The notes under the pieces: generated by a model
What the model was told of the DNA's origin: nothing
Database searches by the model: none
What the model saw: only the letters and a program-made list of their open reading frames with translations
Assembly: GCA_037783545.1 (NCBI GenBank)
Contig: JBBELK010001198.1
Coordinates: 186,001 to 250,000 of the forward strand
DNA length: 64,000 nucleotides
Direction: 5' to 3'
Source: Henricia sp. BOLD:AAB3569
Lineage: Eukaryota; Echinodermata; Asteroidea; Spinulosida; Echinasteridae
Made by a program: the position numbers and the translations under genes
In this document: positions 1-10,500 of the stretch, one piece after another
Position numbering within the stretch: the first letter of the stretch is position 1
How the letters are laid out: each line of letters starts with the position of its first letter

Positions 1-605
1 GGTCGAAAAATGTTCCGACGAACTTCAAATTTTGCATGCCCTAAACTCTCTATATTGCGCACTTGTCATAAAAAATTGACAGACTTTCGCCGGGAAATGG
101 CAGAGAAATTTCAAAGTTTAGAAAAAACTGGGTTGAGGCTTCCTGACTGCTCTCGCGCAAACCGTGGCTGTCTGTACACACCGCTTTGGGGTACTCCTGA
201 GTTGTGCGCATGCTCAGTCATTCGGACTGTCGTTAACGCACCGCAGTTTGGCTCGGCAATTTGGTCAAAGTGTGGTCCAAACGTCGGCAAATTTGGAGGT
301 CGAAAAATGTTCCGACGAACTTCAAATTTTGCATGCCCTAAACTCTCTATATTGCGCACTTGTCATAAAAAATTGATAGACTTTCGCCGGGAAATGGCAG
401 AGAAATTTCAAAGTTTAGAAAAAACTGGGTTGAGGCTTCCTGACTGCTCTCACGCAAACCGTGGCTGTCTGTACACACCTCTTTGGGGTACTCCTGAGTT
501 GTGCGCATGCTCAGTCATTCGGACTGTCGTTAACGCACCGCAGTTTGGCTCGGCAATTTGGTCAAAGTGTGGTCCAAACGTCGGCAAATTTGGAGGTCGA
601 AAAAT

Positions 606-617
606 GTTCCGACGAAC
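606..617. repeat. Small inverted repeat in the monomer (GTTC-CGAC-GAAC)
   Basis: A perfect 4-bp stem with a 4-base loop, present in nearly every monomer. It is overlapped by a second dyad, GTCG at 596-599 with CGAC at 610-613. Two array variants break it: ttcccacg (frequent from 41 kb rightwards) and gacaaac (about 19.6, 21.1 and 22.0 kb). Stems this short occur by chance, so no function is claimed. Confidence 0.4.
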
Positions 618-679
618 TTCAAATTTTGCATGCCCTAAACTCTCTATATTGCGCACTTGTCATAAAAAATTGACAGACT

Positions 680-696
680 TTCGCCGGGAAATGGCA
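680..696 (+). other. Weak CENP-B-box-like sequence and variant hotspot in the monomer
   Basis: The 17 bases starting tttcgccggg match the mammalian CENP-B box at 11 of 17 positions and at 6 of its 9 essential core positions. The TTCG half is present and the CGGG half is mostly lost. On the opposite strand, ttcgtcggaa (606-615) matches the first half of the box at 9 of 10 positions but has no second half. Neither would be expected to bind mammalian CENP-B strongly. It is listed because the site recurs in every unit and its core is the most variable short stretch of the monomer. Confidence 0.15.
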
Positions 697-846
697 GAGA
701 AATTTCAAAGTTTAGAAAAAACTGGGTTGAGGCTTCCTGACTGCTCTCACGCAAACCGTGGCTGTCTGTACACACCTCTTTGGGGTACTCCTGAGTTGTG
801 CGCATGCTCAGTCATTCGGACTGTCGTTAACGCACCGCAGTTTGGC

Positions 847-898
847 TCGGCAATTTGGTCAAAGTGTGGTCCAAACGTCGGCAAATTTGGAGGTCGAA
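847..898 (+). repeat. Degenerate internal direct repeat within the monomer
   Basis: The stretch tcggcaatttggtcaaa (847-863) returns 31 bases downstream at 878-899 as tcggcaaatttgg-agg-tcgaaa, with small insertions and one substitution. The second copy straddles the conventional unit boundary. This may be a relic of a shorter ancestral repeat inside the 297-bp unit. I see no further copies elsewhere in the unit. Confidence 0.45.
870..891. repeat. Inverted repeat at the monomer end (TCCAAA / TTTGGA)
   Basis: A perfect 6-bp stem, TCCAAA at 870-875 and TTTGGA at 886-891, with a 10-base loop. It lies in one of the least variable parts of the monomer. I found only two clear substitutions in it away from the unit edge: gtctaaac near 54,961 and gttggc near 32,693. 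It could be a structural or protein-binding element, but it is short and could be chance. Confidence 0.4.
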
Positions 899-3340
899 AA
901 ATGTTCCGACGAACTTCAAATTTTGCATGCCCTAAACTCTCTATATTGCGCACTTGTCATAAAAAATTGACAGACTTTCGCCGGGAAATGGCAGAGAAAT
1001 TTCAAAGTTTAGAAAAAACTGGGTTGAGGCTTCCTGACTGCTCTCACGCAAACCGTGGCTGTCTGTACACACCTCTTTGGGGTACTCCTGAGTTGTGCGC
1101 ATGCTCAGTCATTCGGACTGTCGTTAACGCACCGCAGTTTGGCTCGGCAATTTGGTCAAAGTGTGGTCCAAACGTCGGCAAATTTGGAGGTCGAAAAATG
1201 TTCCGACGAACTTCAAATTTTGCATGCCCTAAACTCTCTATATTGCGCACTTGTCATAAAAAATTGACAGACTTTCGCCGGGAAATGGCAGAGAAATTTC
1301 AAAGTTTAGAAAAAACTGGGTTGAGGCTTCCTGACTGCTCTCACGCAAACCGTGGCTGTCTGTACACACCTCTTTGGGGTACTCCTGAGTTGTGCGCATG
1401 CTCAGTCATTCGGACTGTCGTTAACGCACCGCAGTTTGGCTCGGCAATTTGGTCAAAGTGTGGTCCAAACGTCGGCAAATTTGGAGGTCGAAAAATGTTC
1501 CGACGAACTTCAAATTGTGCATGCCCTAAACTCTCTATATTGCGCACTTGTCATAAAAAATTGACAGACTTTCGCAGGGAAATGGCAGAGAAATTTCAAA
1601 GTTTAGAAAAAACTGGGTTGAGGCTTCCTGACTGCTCTCACGCAAACCGTGGCTGTCTGTACACACCTCTTTGGGGTACTCCTGAGTTGTGCGCATGCTC
1701 AGTCATTCGGACTGTCGTTAACGCACCGCAGTTTGGCTCGGCAATTTGGTCAAAGTGTGGTCCAAACGTCGGCAAATTTGGAGGTCGAAAAATGTTCCGA
1801 CGAACTTCAAATTGTGCATGCCCTAAACTCTCTATATTGCGCACTTGTCATAAAAAATTGACAGACTTTCGCCGGGAAATGGCAGAGAAATTTCAAAGTT
1901 TAGAAAAAACTGGGTTGAGGCTTCCTGACTGCTCTCGCGCAAACCGTGGCTGTCTGTACACACCGCTTTGGGGTACTCCTGAGTTGTGCGCATGCTCAGT
2001 CATTCGGACTGTCGTTAACGCACCGCAGTTTGGCTCGGCAATTTGGTCAAAGTGTGGTCCAAACGTCGGCAAATTTGGAGGTCGAAAAATGTTCCGACGA
2101 ACTTCAAATTTTGCATGCCCTAAACTCTCTATATTGCGCACTTGTCATAAAAAATTGATAGACTTTCGCCGGGAAATGGCAGAGAAATTTCAAAGTTTAG
2201 AAAAAACTGGGTTGAGGCTTCCTGACTGCTCTCACGCAAACCGTGGCTGTCTGTACACACCTCTTTGGGGTACTCCTGAGTTGTGCGCATGCTCAGTCAT
2301 TCGGACTGTCGTTAACGCACCGCAGTTTGGCTCGGCAATTTGGTCAAAGTGTGGTCCAAACGTCGGCAAATTTGGAGGTCGAAAAATGTTCCGACGAACT
2401 TCAAATTTTGCATGCCCTAAACTCTCTATATTGCGCACTTGTCATAAAAAATTGACAGACTTTCGCCGGGAAATGGCAGAGAAATTTCAAAGTTTAGAAA
2501 AAACTGGGTTGAGGCTTCCTGACTGCTCTCACGCAAACCGTGGCTGTCTGTACACACCTCTTTGGGGTACTCCTGAGTTGTGCGCATGCTCAGTCATTCG
2601 GACTGTCGTTAACGCACCGCAGTTTTGCTCGGCAATTTGGTCAAAGTGTGGTCCAAACGTCGGCAAATTTGGAGGTCGAAAAATGTTCCGACGAACTTCA
2701 AATTTTGCATGCCCTAAACTCTCTATATTGCGCACTTGTCATAAAAAATTGACAGACTTTCGCCGGGAAATGGCAGAGAAATTTCAAAGTTTAGAAAAAA
2801 CTGGGTTGAGGCTTCCTGACTGCTCTCACGCAAACCGTGGCTGTCTGTACACACCTCTTTGGGGTACTCCTGAGTTGTGCGCATGCTCAGTCATTCGGAC
2901 TGTCGTTAACGCACCGCAGTTTGGCTCGGCAATTTGGTCAAAGTGTGGTCCAAACGTCGGCAAATTTGGAGGTCGAAAAATGTTCCGACGAACTTCAAAT
3001 TTTGCATGCCCTAAACTCTCTATATTGCGCACTTGTCATAAAAAATTGACAGACTTTCGCCGGGAAATGGCAGAGAAATTTCAAAGTTTAGAAAAAACTC
3101 GGTTGTGGCTTCCTGACTGCTCTCACGCAAACCGTGGCTGTCTGTACACACCTCTTTGGGGTACTCCTGAGTTGTGCGCATGCTCAGTCATTCGGACTGT
3201 CGTTAACGCACCGCAGTTTGGCTCGGCAATTTGGTCAAAGTGTGGTCCAAACGTCGGCAAATTTGGAGGTCGAAAAATGTTCCGACGAACTTCAAATTTT
3301 GCATGCCCTAAACTCTCTATATTGCGCACTTGTCATAAAA

Positions 3341-6300
3341 AAATTGACAGACTTTCGCCGGGAAATGGCAGAGAAATTTCAAAGTTTAGAAAAAACTGGG
3401 TTGAGGCTTCCTGACTGCTCTCACGCAAACCGTGGCTGTCTGTACACACCTCTTTGGGGTACTCCTGAGTTGTGCGCATGCTCAGTCATTCGGACTGTCG
3501 TTAACGCACCGCAGTTTGGCTCGGCAATTTGGTCAAAGTGTGGTCCAAACGTCGGCAAATTTGGAGGTCGAAAAATATTCCGACGAACTTCAAATTTTGC
3601 ATGCCCTAAACTCTCTATATTGCGCACTTGTCATAAAAAATTGACAGACTTTCGCCGGGAAATGGCAGAGAAATTTCAAAGTTTAGAATAAAATGGGTTG
3701 AGGCTTCCTGACTGCTCTCACGCAAACCGTGGCTGTCTGTACACACCTCTTTGGGGTACTACTGAGTTGTGCGCATGCTCAGTCATTCGGACTGTCGTTA
3801 ACGCACCGCAGTTTGGCTCGGCAATTTGGTCAAAGTGTGGTCCAAACGTCGGCAAATTTGGAGGTCGAAAAATGTTCCGACGAACTTCAAATTTTGCATG
3901 CCCTAAACTCTCTATATTGCGCACTTGTCATAAAAAATTGACAGACTTTCGCCGGGAAATGGCAGAGAAATTTCAAAGTTTAGAAAAAACTGGGTTGAGG
4001 CTTCCTGACTGCTCTCACGCAAACCGTGGCTGTCTGTACACACCTCTTTGGGGTACTCCTGAGTTGTGCGCATGCTCAGTCATTCGGACTGTCGATAACG
4101 CACCGCAGTTTGGCTCGGCAATTTGGTCAAAGTGTGGTCCAAACGTCGGCAAATTTGGAGGTCGAAAAATGTTCCGACGAACTTCAAATTTTGCATGCCC
4201 TAAACTCTCTATATTGCGCACTTGTCATAAAAAATTGACAGACTTTCGCCGGGAAATGGCAGAGAAATTTCAAAGTTAGAAAAAAACTGGGTTGAGGCTT
4301 CCTGACTGCTCTCACGCAAACCGTGGCTGTCTGTACACACCTCTTTGGGGTACTCCTGAGTTGTGCGCATGCTCAGTCATTCGGACTGTCGTTAACGCAC
4401 CGCAGTTTGGCTCGGCAATTTGGTCAAAGTGTGGTCCAAACGTCGGCAAATTTGGAGGTCGAAAAATGTTCGCGACGAACTTCAAATTTTTGCATGCCCT
4501 AAACTCTCTATATTGCGCACTTGTCATAAAAAATTGACAGACTTCGCCGGGAAATGGCAGAGAAATTTCAAAGTTTAGAAAAAACTGGGTTGAGGCTTCC
4601 TGACTGCTCTCACGCAAACCGTGGCTGTCTGTACACACCTCTTTGGGGTACTCCTGAGTTGTGCGCATGCTCAGTCATTCGGACTGTCGTTAACGCACCG
4701 CAGTTTGGCTCGGCAATTTGGTCAAAGTGTGGTCCAAACGTCGGCAAATTTGGAGGTCGAAAAATGTTCCGACGAACTTCAAATTTTGCATGCCCTAAAC
4801 TCTCTATATTGCGCACTTGTCATAAAAAATTGACAGACTTTCGCCGGGAAATGGCAGAGAAATTTCAAAGTTTAGAAAAAACTGGGTTGAGGCTTCCTGA
4901 CTGCTCTCACGCAAACCGTGGCTGTCTGTACACACCTCTTTGGGGTACTCCTGAGTTGTGCGCATGCTCAGTCATTCGGACTGTCGTTAACGCACCGCAG
5001 TTTGGCTCGGCAATTTGGTCAAAGTGTGGTCCAAACGTCGGCAAATTTGGAGGTCGAAAAATGTTCCGACGAACTTCAAATTTTGCATGCCCTAAACTCT
5101 CTATATTGCGCACTTTGTCATAAAAAATTGACAGACTTTCGCCGGGAAATGGCAGAGAAATTTCAAAGTTTAGAAAAAACTCGGTTGTGGCTTCCTGACT
5201 GCTCTCACGCAAACCGTGGCTGTCTGTACACACCTCTTTGGGGTACTACTGAGTTGTGCGGCATGCTCAGTAGTCATTCGGACTGTCGTTACGCACCGCA
5301 GTTTGGCTCGGCAATTTGGTCAAAGTGTGGTCCAAACGTCGGCAAATTTGGAGGTCGAAAAATGTTCCGACGAACTTCAAATTTTGCATGCCCTAAACTC
5401 TCTATATGCGCACTTGTCAATAAAAAATTGACAGACTTTCGCCGGGAAATGGCAGAGAAATTTCAAAGTTTAGAAAGAAACTGGGTTGAGGCTTCCTGAC
5501 TGCTCTCGACGCAAACCGTGGCTGTCTGTACACACCTCTTTGGGGTACTCTGAGTTGTGCGCATGCTCAGTCATTCGGACTGTCGATAACGCACCGCAGT
5601 TTGGCTCGGCAATTTGGTCAAAGTGTGGTCCAAACGTCGGCAAATTTGGAGGTCGAAAAATGTTCCGACGAACTTCAAATTTTGCATGCCCTAAACTCTC
5701 TATATTGCGCACTGTTGTCATAAAAAATTGACAGACTTTCGCCGGGAAATGGCAGAGAAATTTCAAAGTTTAGAAAAAAACTGGGTTGAGGCTTCCTGAC
5801 TGCTCTCACGCAAACCGTGGCTGTCTGTACACACCTCTTTGGGGTACTCCTGAGTTGTGCGCATGCTCAGCTCATTCGGACTGTCGTTAACGCACCGCAG
5901 TTTGGCTCGGCAATTTGGTCAAAGTGTGGTCCAAACGTCGGCAAATTTGGAGGTCGAAAAATGTTCCGACGAACTTCAAATTTTGCATGCCCTAAACTCT
6001 CTATATTGCGCACTTGTCATAAAAAATTGACAGACTTCGCCGGGAAATGGCAGAGAAATTTCAAAGTTTAGAAAAAACTGGGTTGAGGCTTCCTGACTGC
6101 TCTCACGCAAACCGTGGCTGTCTGTACACACCTCTTTGGGGTACTCCTGAGTTGTGCGCATGCTCAGTCATTCGGACTGTCGTTAACGCACCGCAGTTTG
6201 GCTCGGCAATTTGGTCAAAGTGTGGTCCAAACGTCGGCAAATTTGGAGGTCGAAAAATGTTCCGACGAACTTCAAATTTTGCATGCCCTAAAACTCTCTA

Positions 6301-7560
6301 TATTGCGCACTTGTCATAAAAAATTGACAGACTTTCGCCGGGAAATGGCAGAGAAATTTCAAAGTTTAGAAAAAACTGGGTTGAGGCTTCCTGACTGCTC
6401 TCACGCAAACCGTGGCTGTCTGTACACACCTCTTTGGGGTACTCCTGAGTTGTGCGCATGCTCAGTCATTCGGACTGTCGTTAACGCACCGCAGTTTGGC
6501 TCGGCAATTTGGTCAAAGTGTGGTCCAAACGTCGGCAAATTTGGAGGTCGAAAAATGTTCCGACGAACTTCAAATTTTGCATGCCCTAAACTCTCTATAT
6601 TGCGCACTTGTCATAAAAAAATTGACAGACTTTCGCCGGGAAATGGCAGAGAAATTTCAAAGTTTAGAAAAAACTCGGTTGTGGCTTCCTGACTGCTCTC
6701 ACGCAAACCGTGCTGTCTGTACACACCTCTTTGGGGTACTCCTGAGTTGTGCGCATGCTCAGTCATTCGGACTGTCGTTAACGCACCGCAGTTTGGCTCG
6801 GCAATTTGGTCAAAGTGTGGTCCAAACGTCGGCAAATTTGGAGGTCGAAAAATGTTCCGACGAACTTCAAATTTTGCATGCCCTAAACTCTCTATATTGC
6901 GCACTTGTCATAAAAAAATTGACAGACTTTCGCCGGGAAATGGCAGAGAAATTTCAAAGTTTAGAAAAAACTGGGTTGAGGCTTCCTGACTGCTCTCACG
7001 CAAACCGTGGCTGTCTGTACACACCTCTTTGGGGTACTCCTGAGTTGTGCGCATGCTCAGTCATTCGGACTGTCGTTAACGCACCGCAGTTTGGCTCGGC
7101 AATTTGGTCAAAGTGTGGTCCAAACGTCGGCAAATTTGGAGGTCGAAAAATGTTCCGACGAACTTCAAATTTTGCATGCCCTAAACTCTCTATATTGCGC
7201 ACTTGTCATAAAAAATTGACAGACTTTCGCAGGGAAATGGCAGAGAAATTTCAAAGTTTAGAAAAAACTGGGTTGAGGCTTCCTGACTGCTCTCACGCAA
7301 ACCGTGGCTGTCTGTACACACCTCTTTGGGGTACTCCTGAGTTGTGCGCATGCTCAGTCATTCGGACTGTCGTTAACGCACCGCAGTTTGGCTCGGCAAT
7401 TTGGTCAAAGTGTGGTCCAAACGTCGGCAAATTTGGAGGTCGAAAAATGTTCCGACGAACTTCAAATTTTGCATGCCCTAAACTCTCTATATTGCGCACT
7501 TGTCATAACAAATTGACAGACTTTCGCCGGAAATGGCAGAGAAATTTCAAAGTTTAGAAA
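3341..7560 (+). repeat. Disturbed block: same monomer with scattered indels
   Basis: The satellite continues, but phase shifts by a net +11 bases, against +28 in all the rest of the window. The extra A at 3,337-3,343 marks its left side and a missing G at about 7,528 its right side. The ctcggttgtgg marker recurs near 5,180 and 6,674. Paired markers such as gtcgataac (about 4,092 and 5,582) and gtactactgag (about 3,755 and 5,243) suggest an underlying 5-unit repeat blurred by indels. Confidence 0.8.
5113..6291 (+). other. Indel-dense core of the disturbed block, probable low-accuracy sequence
   Basis: In about four monomers I count fourteen separate indels. Examples are +T at 5,113, +G near 5,261, +3 near 5,271, -A near 5,290, -T near 5,406, +A near 5,419, +2 near 5,714, +C near 5,871, -T near 6,036 and +A near 6,291. 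Insertions and deletions are mixed and none is seen in any other unit. Elsewhere length changes are almost only +1 or +2 in one A-run, and many are shared between units. This looks more like uncorrected read error or a gap-fill than biology. Confidence 0.6.
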
Positions 7561-10500
7561 AAACTGGGTTGAGGCTTCCTGACTGCTCTCACGCAAACCG
7601 TGGCTGTCTGTACACACCTCTTTGGGGTACTCCTGAGTTGTGCGCATGCTCAGTCATTCGGACTGTCGTTAACGCACCGCAGTTTGGCTCGGCAATTTGG
7701 TCAAAGTGTGGTCCAAACGTCGGCAAATTTGGAGGTCGAAAAATGTTCCGACGAACTTCAAATTTTGCATGCCCTAAACTCTCTATATTGCGCACTTGTC
7801 ATAAAAAATTGACAGACTTTCGCCGGGAAATGGCAGAGAAATTTCAAAGTTTAGAAAAAACTGGGTTGAGGCTTCCTGACTGCTCTCACGCAAACCGTGG
7901 CTGTCTGTACACACCTCTTTGGGGTACTCCTGAGTTGTGCGCATGCTCAGTCATTCGGACTGTCGTTAACGCACCGCAGTTTGGCTCGGCAATTTGGTCA
8001 AAGTGTGGTCCAAACGTCGGCAAATTTGGAGGTCGAAAAATGTTCCGACGAACTTCAAATTGTGCATGCCCTAAACTCTCTATATTGCGCACTTGTCATA
8101 AAAAATTGACAGACTTTCGCAGGGAAATGGCAGAGAAATTTCAAAGTTTAGAAAAAACTGGGTTGAGGCTTCCTGACTGCTCTCACGCAAACCGTGGCTG
8201 TCTGTACACACCTCTTTGGGGTACTCCTGAGTTGTGCGCATGCTCAGTCATTCGGACTGTCGTTAACGCACCGCAGTTTGGCTCGGCAATTTGGTCAAAG
8301 TGTGGTCCAAACGTCGGCAAATTTGGAGGTCGAAAAATGTTCCGACGAACTTCAAATTTTGCATGCCCTAAACTCTCTATATTGCGCACTTGTCATAAAA
8401 AATTGACAGACTTTCGCCGGGAAATGGCAGAGAAATTTCAAAGTTTAGAAAAAACTGGGTTGAGGCTTCCTGACTGCTCTCGCGCAAACCGTGGCTGTCT
8501 GTACACACCGCTTTGGGGTACTCCTGAGTTGTGCGCATGTTCAGTCATTCGGACTGTCGTTAACGCACCGCAGTTTGGCTCGGCAATTTGGTCAAAGTGT
8601 GGTCCAAACGTCGGCAAATTTGGAGGTCGAAAAATGTTCCGACGAACTTCAAATTTTGCATGCCCTAAACTCTCTGTATTGCGCACTTGTCATAAAAAAT
8701 TGACAGACTTTCGCCGGGAAATGGCAGAGAAATTTCAAAGTTTAGAAAAAACTCGGTTGAGGCTTCCTGACTGCTCTCACGCAAACCGTGGCTGTCTGTA
8801 CACACCTCTTTGGGGTACTCCTGAGTTGTGCGCATGCTCAGTCATTCGGACTGTCGTTAACGCACCGCAGTTTGGCTCGGCAATTTGGTCAAAGTGTGGT
8901 CCAAACGTCGGCAAATTTGGAGGTCGAAAAATGTTCCGACGAACTTCAAATTTTGCATGCCCTAAACTCTCTATATTGCGCACTTGTCATAAAAAATTGA
9001 CAGACTTTCGCCGGGAAATGGCAGAGAAATTTCAAAGTTTAGAAAAAACTGGGTTGAGGCTTCCTGACTGCTCTCACGCAAACCGTGGCTGTCTGTACAC
9101 ACCTCTTTGGGGTACTCCTGAGTTGTGCGCATGCTCAGTCATTCGGACTGTCGTTAACGCACCGCAGTTTGGCTCGGCAATTTGGTCAAAGTGTGGTCCA
9201 AACGTCGGCAAATTTGGAGGTCGAAAAATGTTCCGACGAACTTCAAATTGTGCATGCCCTAAACTCTCTATATTGCGCACTTGTCATAAAAAATTGACAG
9301 ACTTTCGCAGGGAAATGGCAGAGAAATTTCAAAGTTTAGAAAAAAAACTGGGTTGAGGCTTCCTGACTGCTCTCACGCAAACCGTGGCTGTCTGTACACA
9401 CCTCTTTGGGGTACTCCTGAGTTGTGCGCATGCTCAGTCATTCGGACTGTCGTTAACGCACCGCAGTTTGGCTCGGCAATTTGGTCAAAGTGTGGTCCAA
9501 ACGTCGGCAAATTTGGAGGTCGAAAAATGTTCCGACGAACTTCAAATTTTGCATGCCCTAAACTCTCTATATTGCGCACTTGTCATAAAAAATTGACAGA
9601 CTTTCGCCGGGAAATGGCAGAGAAATTTCAAAGTTTAGAAAAAACTGGATTGAGGCTTCCTGACTGCTCTCACGCAAACCGTGGCTGTCTGTACACAACC
9701 TCTTTGGGGTACTCCTGAGTTGTGCGCATGCTCAGTCATTCGGACTGTCGTTAACGCACCGCAGTTTGGCTCGGCAATTTGGTCAAAGTGTGGTCCAAAC
9801 GTCGGCAAATTTGGAGGTCGAAAAATTTTCCGACGAACTTCAAATTTTGCATGCCCTAAACTCTCTATATTGCGCACTTGTCATAAAAAATTGACAGACT
9901 TTCGCCGGGAAATGGCAGAGAAATTTCAAAGTTTAGAAAAAACTGGGTTGAGGCTTCCTGACTGCTCTCACGCAAACCGTGGCTGTCTGTACACACCTCT
10001 TTGGGGTACTCCTGAGTTGTGCGCATGCTCAGTCATTCGGACTGTCGTTAACGCACCGCAGTTTGGCTCGGCAATTTGGTCAAAGTGTGGTCCAAACGTC
10101 GGCAAATTTGGAGGTCGAAAAATGTTCCGACGAACTTCAAATTTTGCATGCCCTAAACTCTCTATATTGCGCACTTGTCATAAAAAATTGACAGACTTTC
10201 GCAGGGAAATGGCAGAGAAATTTCAAAGTTTAGAAAAAACTGGGTTGAGGCTTCCTGACTGCTCTCACGCAAACCGTGGCTGTCTGTACACACCTCTTTG
10301 GGGTACTCCTGAGTTGTGCGCATGCTCAGTCATTCGGACTGTCGTTAACGCACCGCAGTTTGGCTCGGCAATTTGGTCAAAGTGTGGTCCAAACGTCGGC
10401 AAATTTGGAGGTCGAAAAATGTTCCGACGAACTTCAAATTTTGCATGCCCTAAACTCTCTATATTGCGCACTTGTCATAAAAAATTGACAGACTTTCGCC

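Larger units (their letters stand above)
595..891 (+). repeat. Representative consensus-like monomer (297 bp)
   Basis: This copy carries the majority base at all the marker positions used below. Hand count gives 138 G+C (46.5%) and 16 CpG dinucleotides, close to the number expected from composition. The first ~130 bases are A/T-tract rich, with runs at about 600-604, 621-627, 664-669, 690-695 and 716-721. The second half is richer in G+C. It has one HpaI site (GTTAAC, near 827), one BsrGI site (TGTACA, near 767), two SphI sites (GCATGC) and two FspI sites (TGCGCA). One forward frame has no stop across the unit. Every other entry is this unit with small changes. Confidence 0.95.
1..3340 (+). 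repeat. Left block: regular monomers with 6-unit marker spacing
   Basis: Eleven in-phase units without indels. The marker ctctcgcgc (instead of ctctcacgc) linked to accgcttt occurs at 150 and 1,932, and the following ttgatag marker occurs at 373 and 2,155. Both are 1,782 bp apart, exactly six units. Two neighbouring units (about 1,517 and 1,814) carry attgtgc instead of attttgc. A unit with ctcggttgtgg at 3,098-3,108 begins the next pattern. Confidence 0.85.

Noticed and set aside
595..610. RNA polymerase III B-box-like sequence at ggtcgaaaa
   Set aside because: It agrees only partly with the GGTTCGANTCC consensus and there is no A box upstream at a suitable distance.
450..656. Recurrent 68- to 82-codon minus-strand frames and 70-codon plus-strand frames in each unit
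   Set aside because: They are the same short open stretches repeated in every monomer, overlapping the other frames, without any independent coding signal.
668..690. Bacterial-type promoter (ttgaca in every unit)
   Set aside because: There is no -10 element at the right distance, and the context is a eukaryotic-style satellite. The hexamer is present by chance and then multiplied.
600..721. Phased A-tracts producing strong DNA bending
   Set aside because: Run centres are about 22, 43, 26 and 26 bases apart. Only the first two fit a 10.5-bp helical phase, so curvature is not clearly supported.
10..3414. Giant repetitive protein gene of 99-residue repeats
   Set aside because: The frame is a by-product of a unit length divisible by three. 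Starts and stops fall at arbitrary unit positions, A-run insertions shift the frame and are inherited, and changes are not biased towards silent ones.
3341..7560. An old, degenerate satellite edge
   Set aside because: Array edges usually show rising substitutions and loss of homogeneity. Here substitutions remain low, only indels rise, and clean array resumes on both sides.
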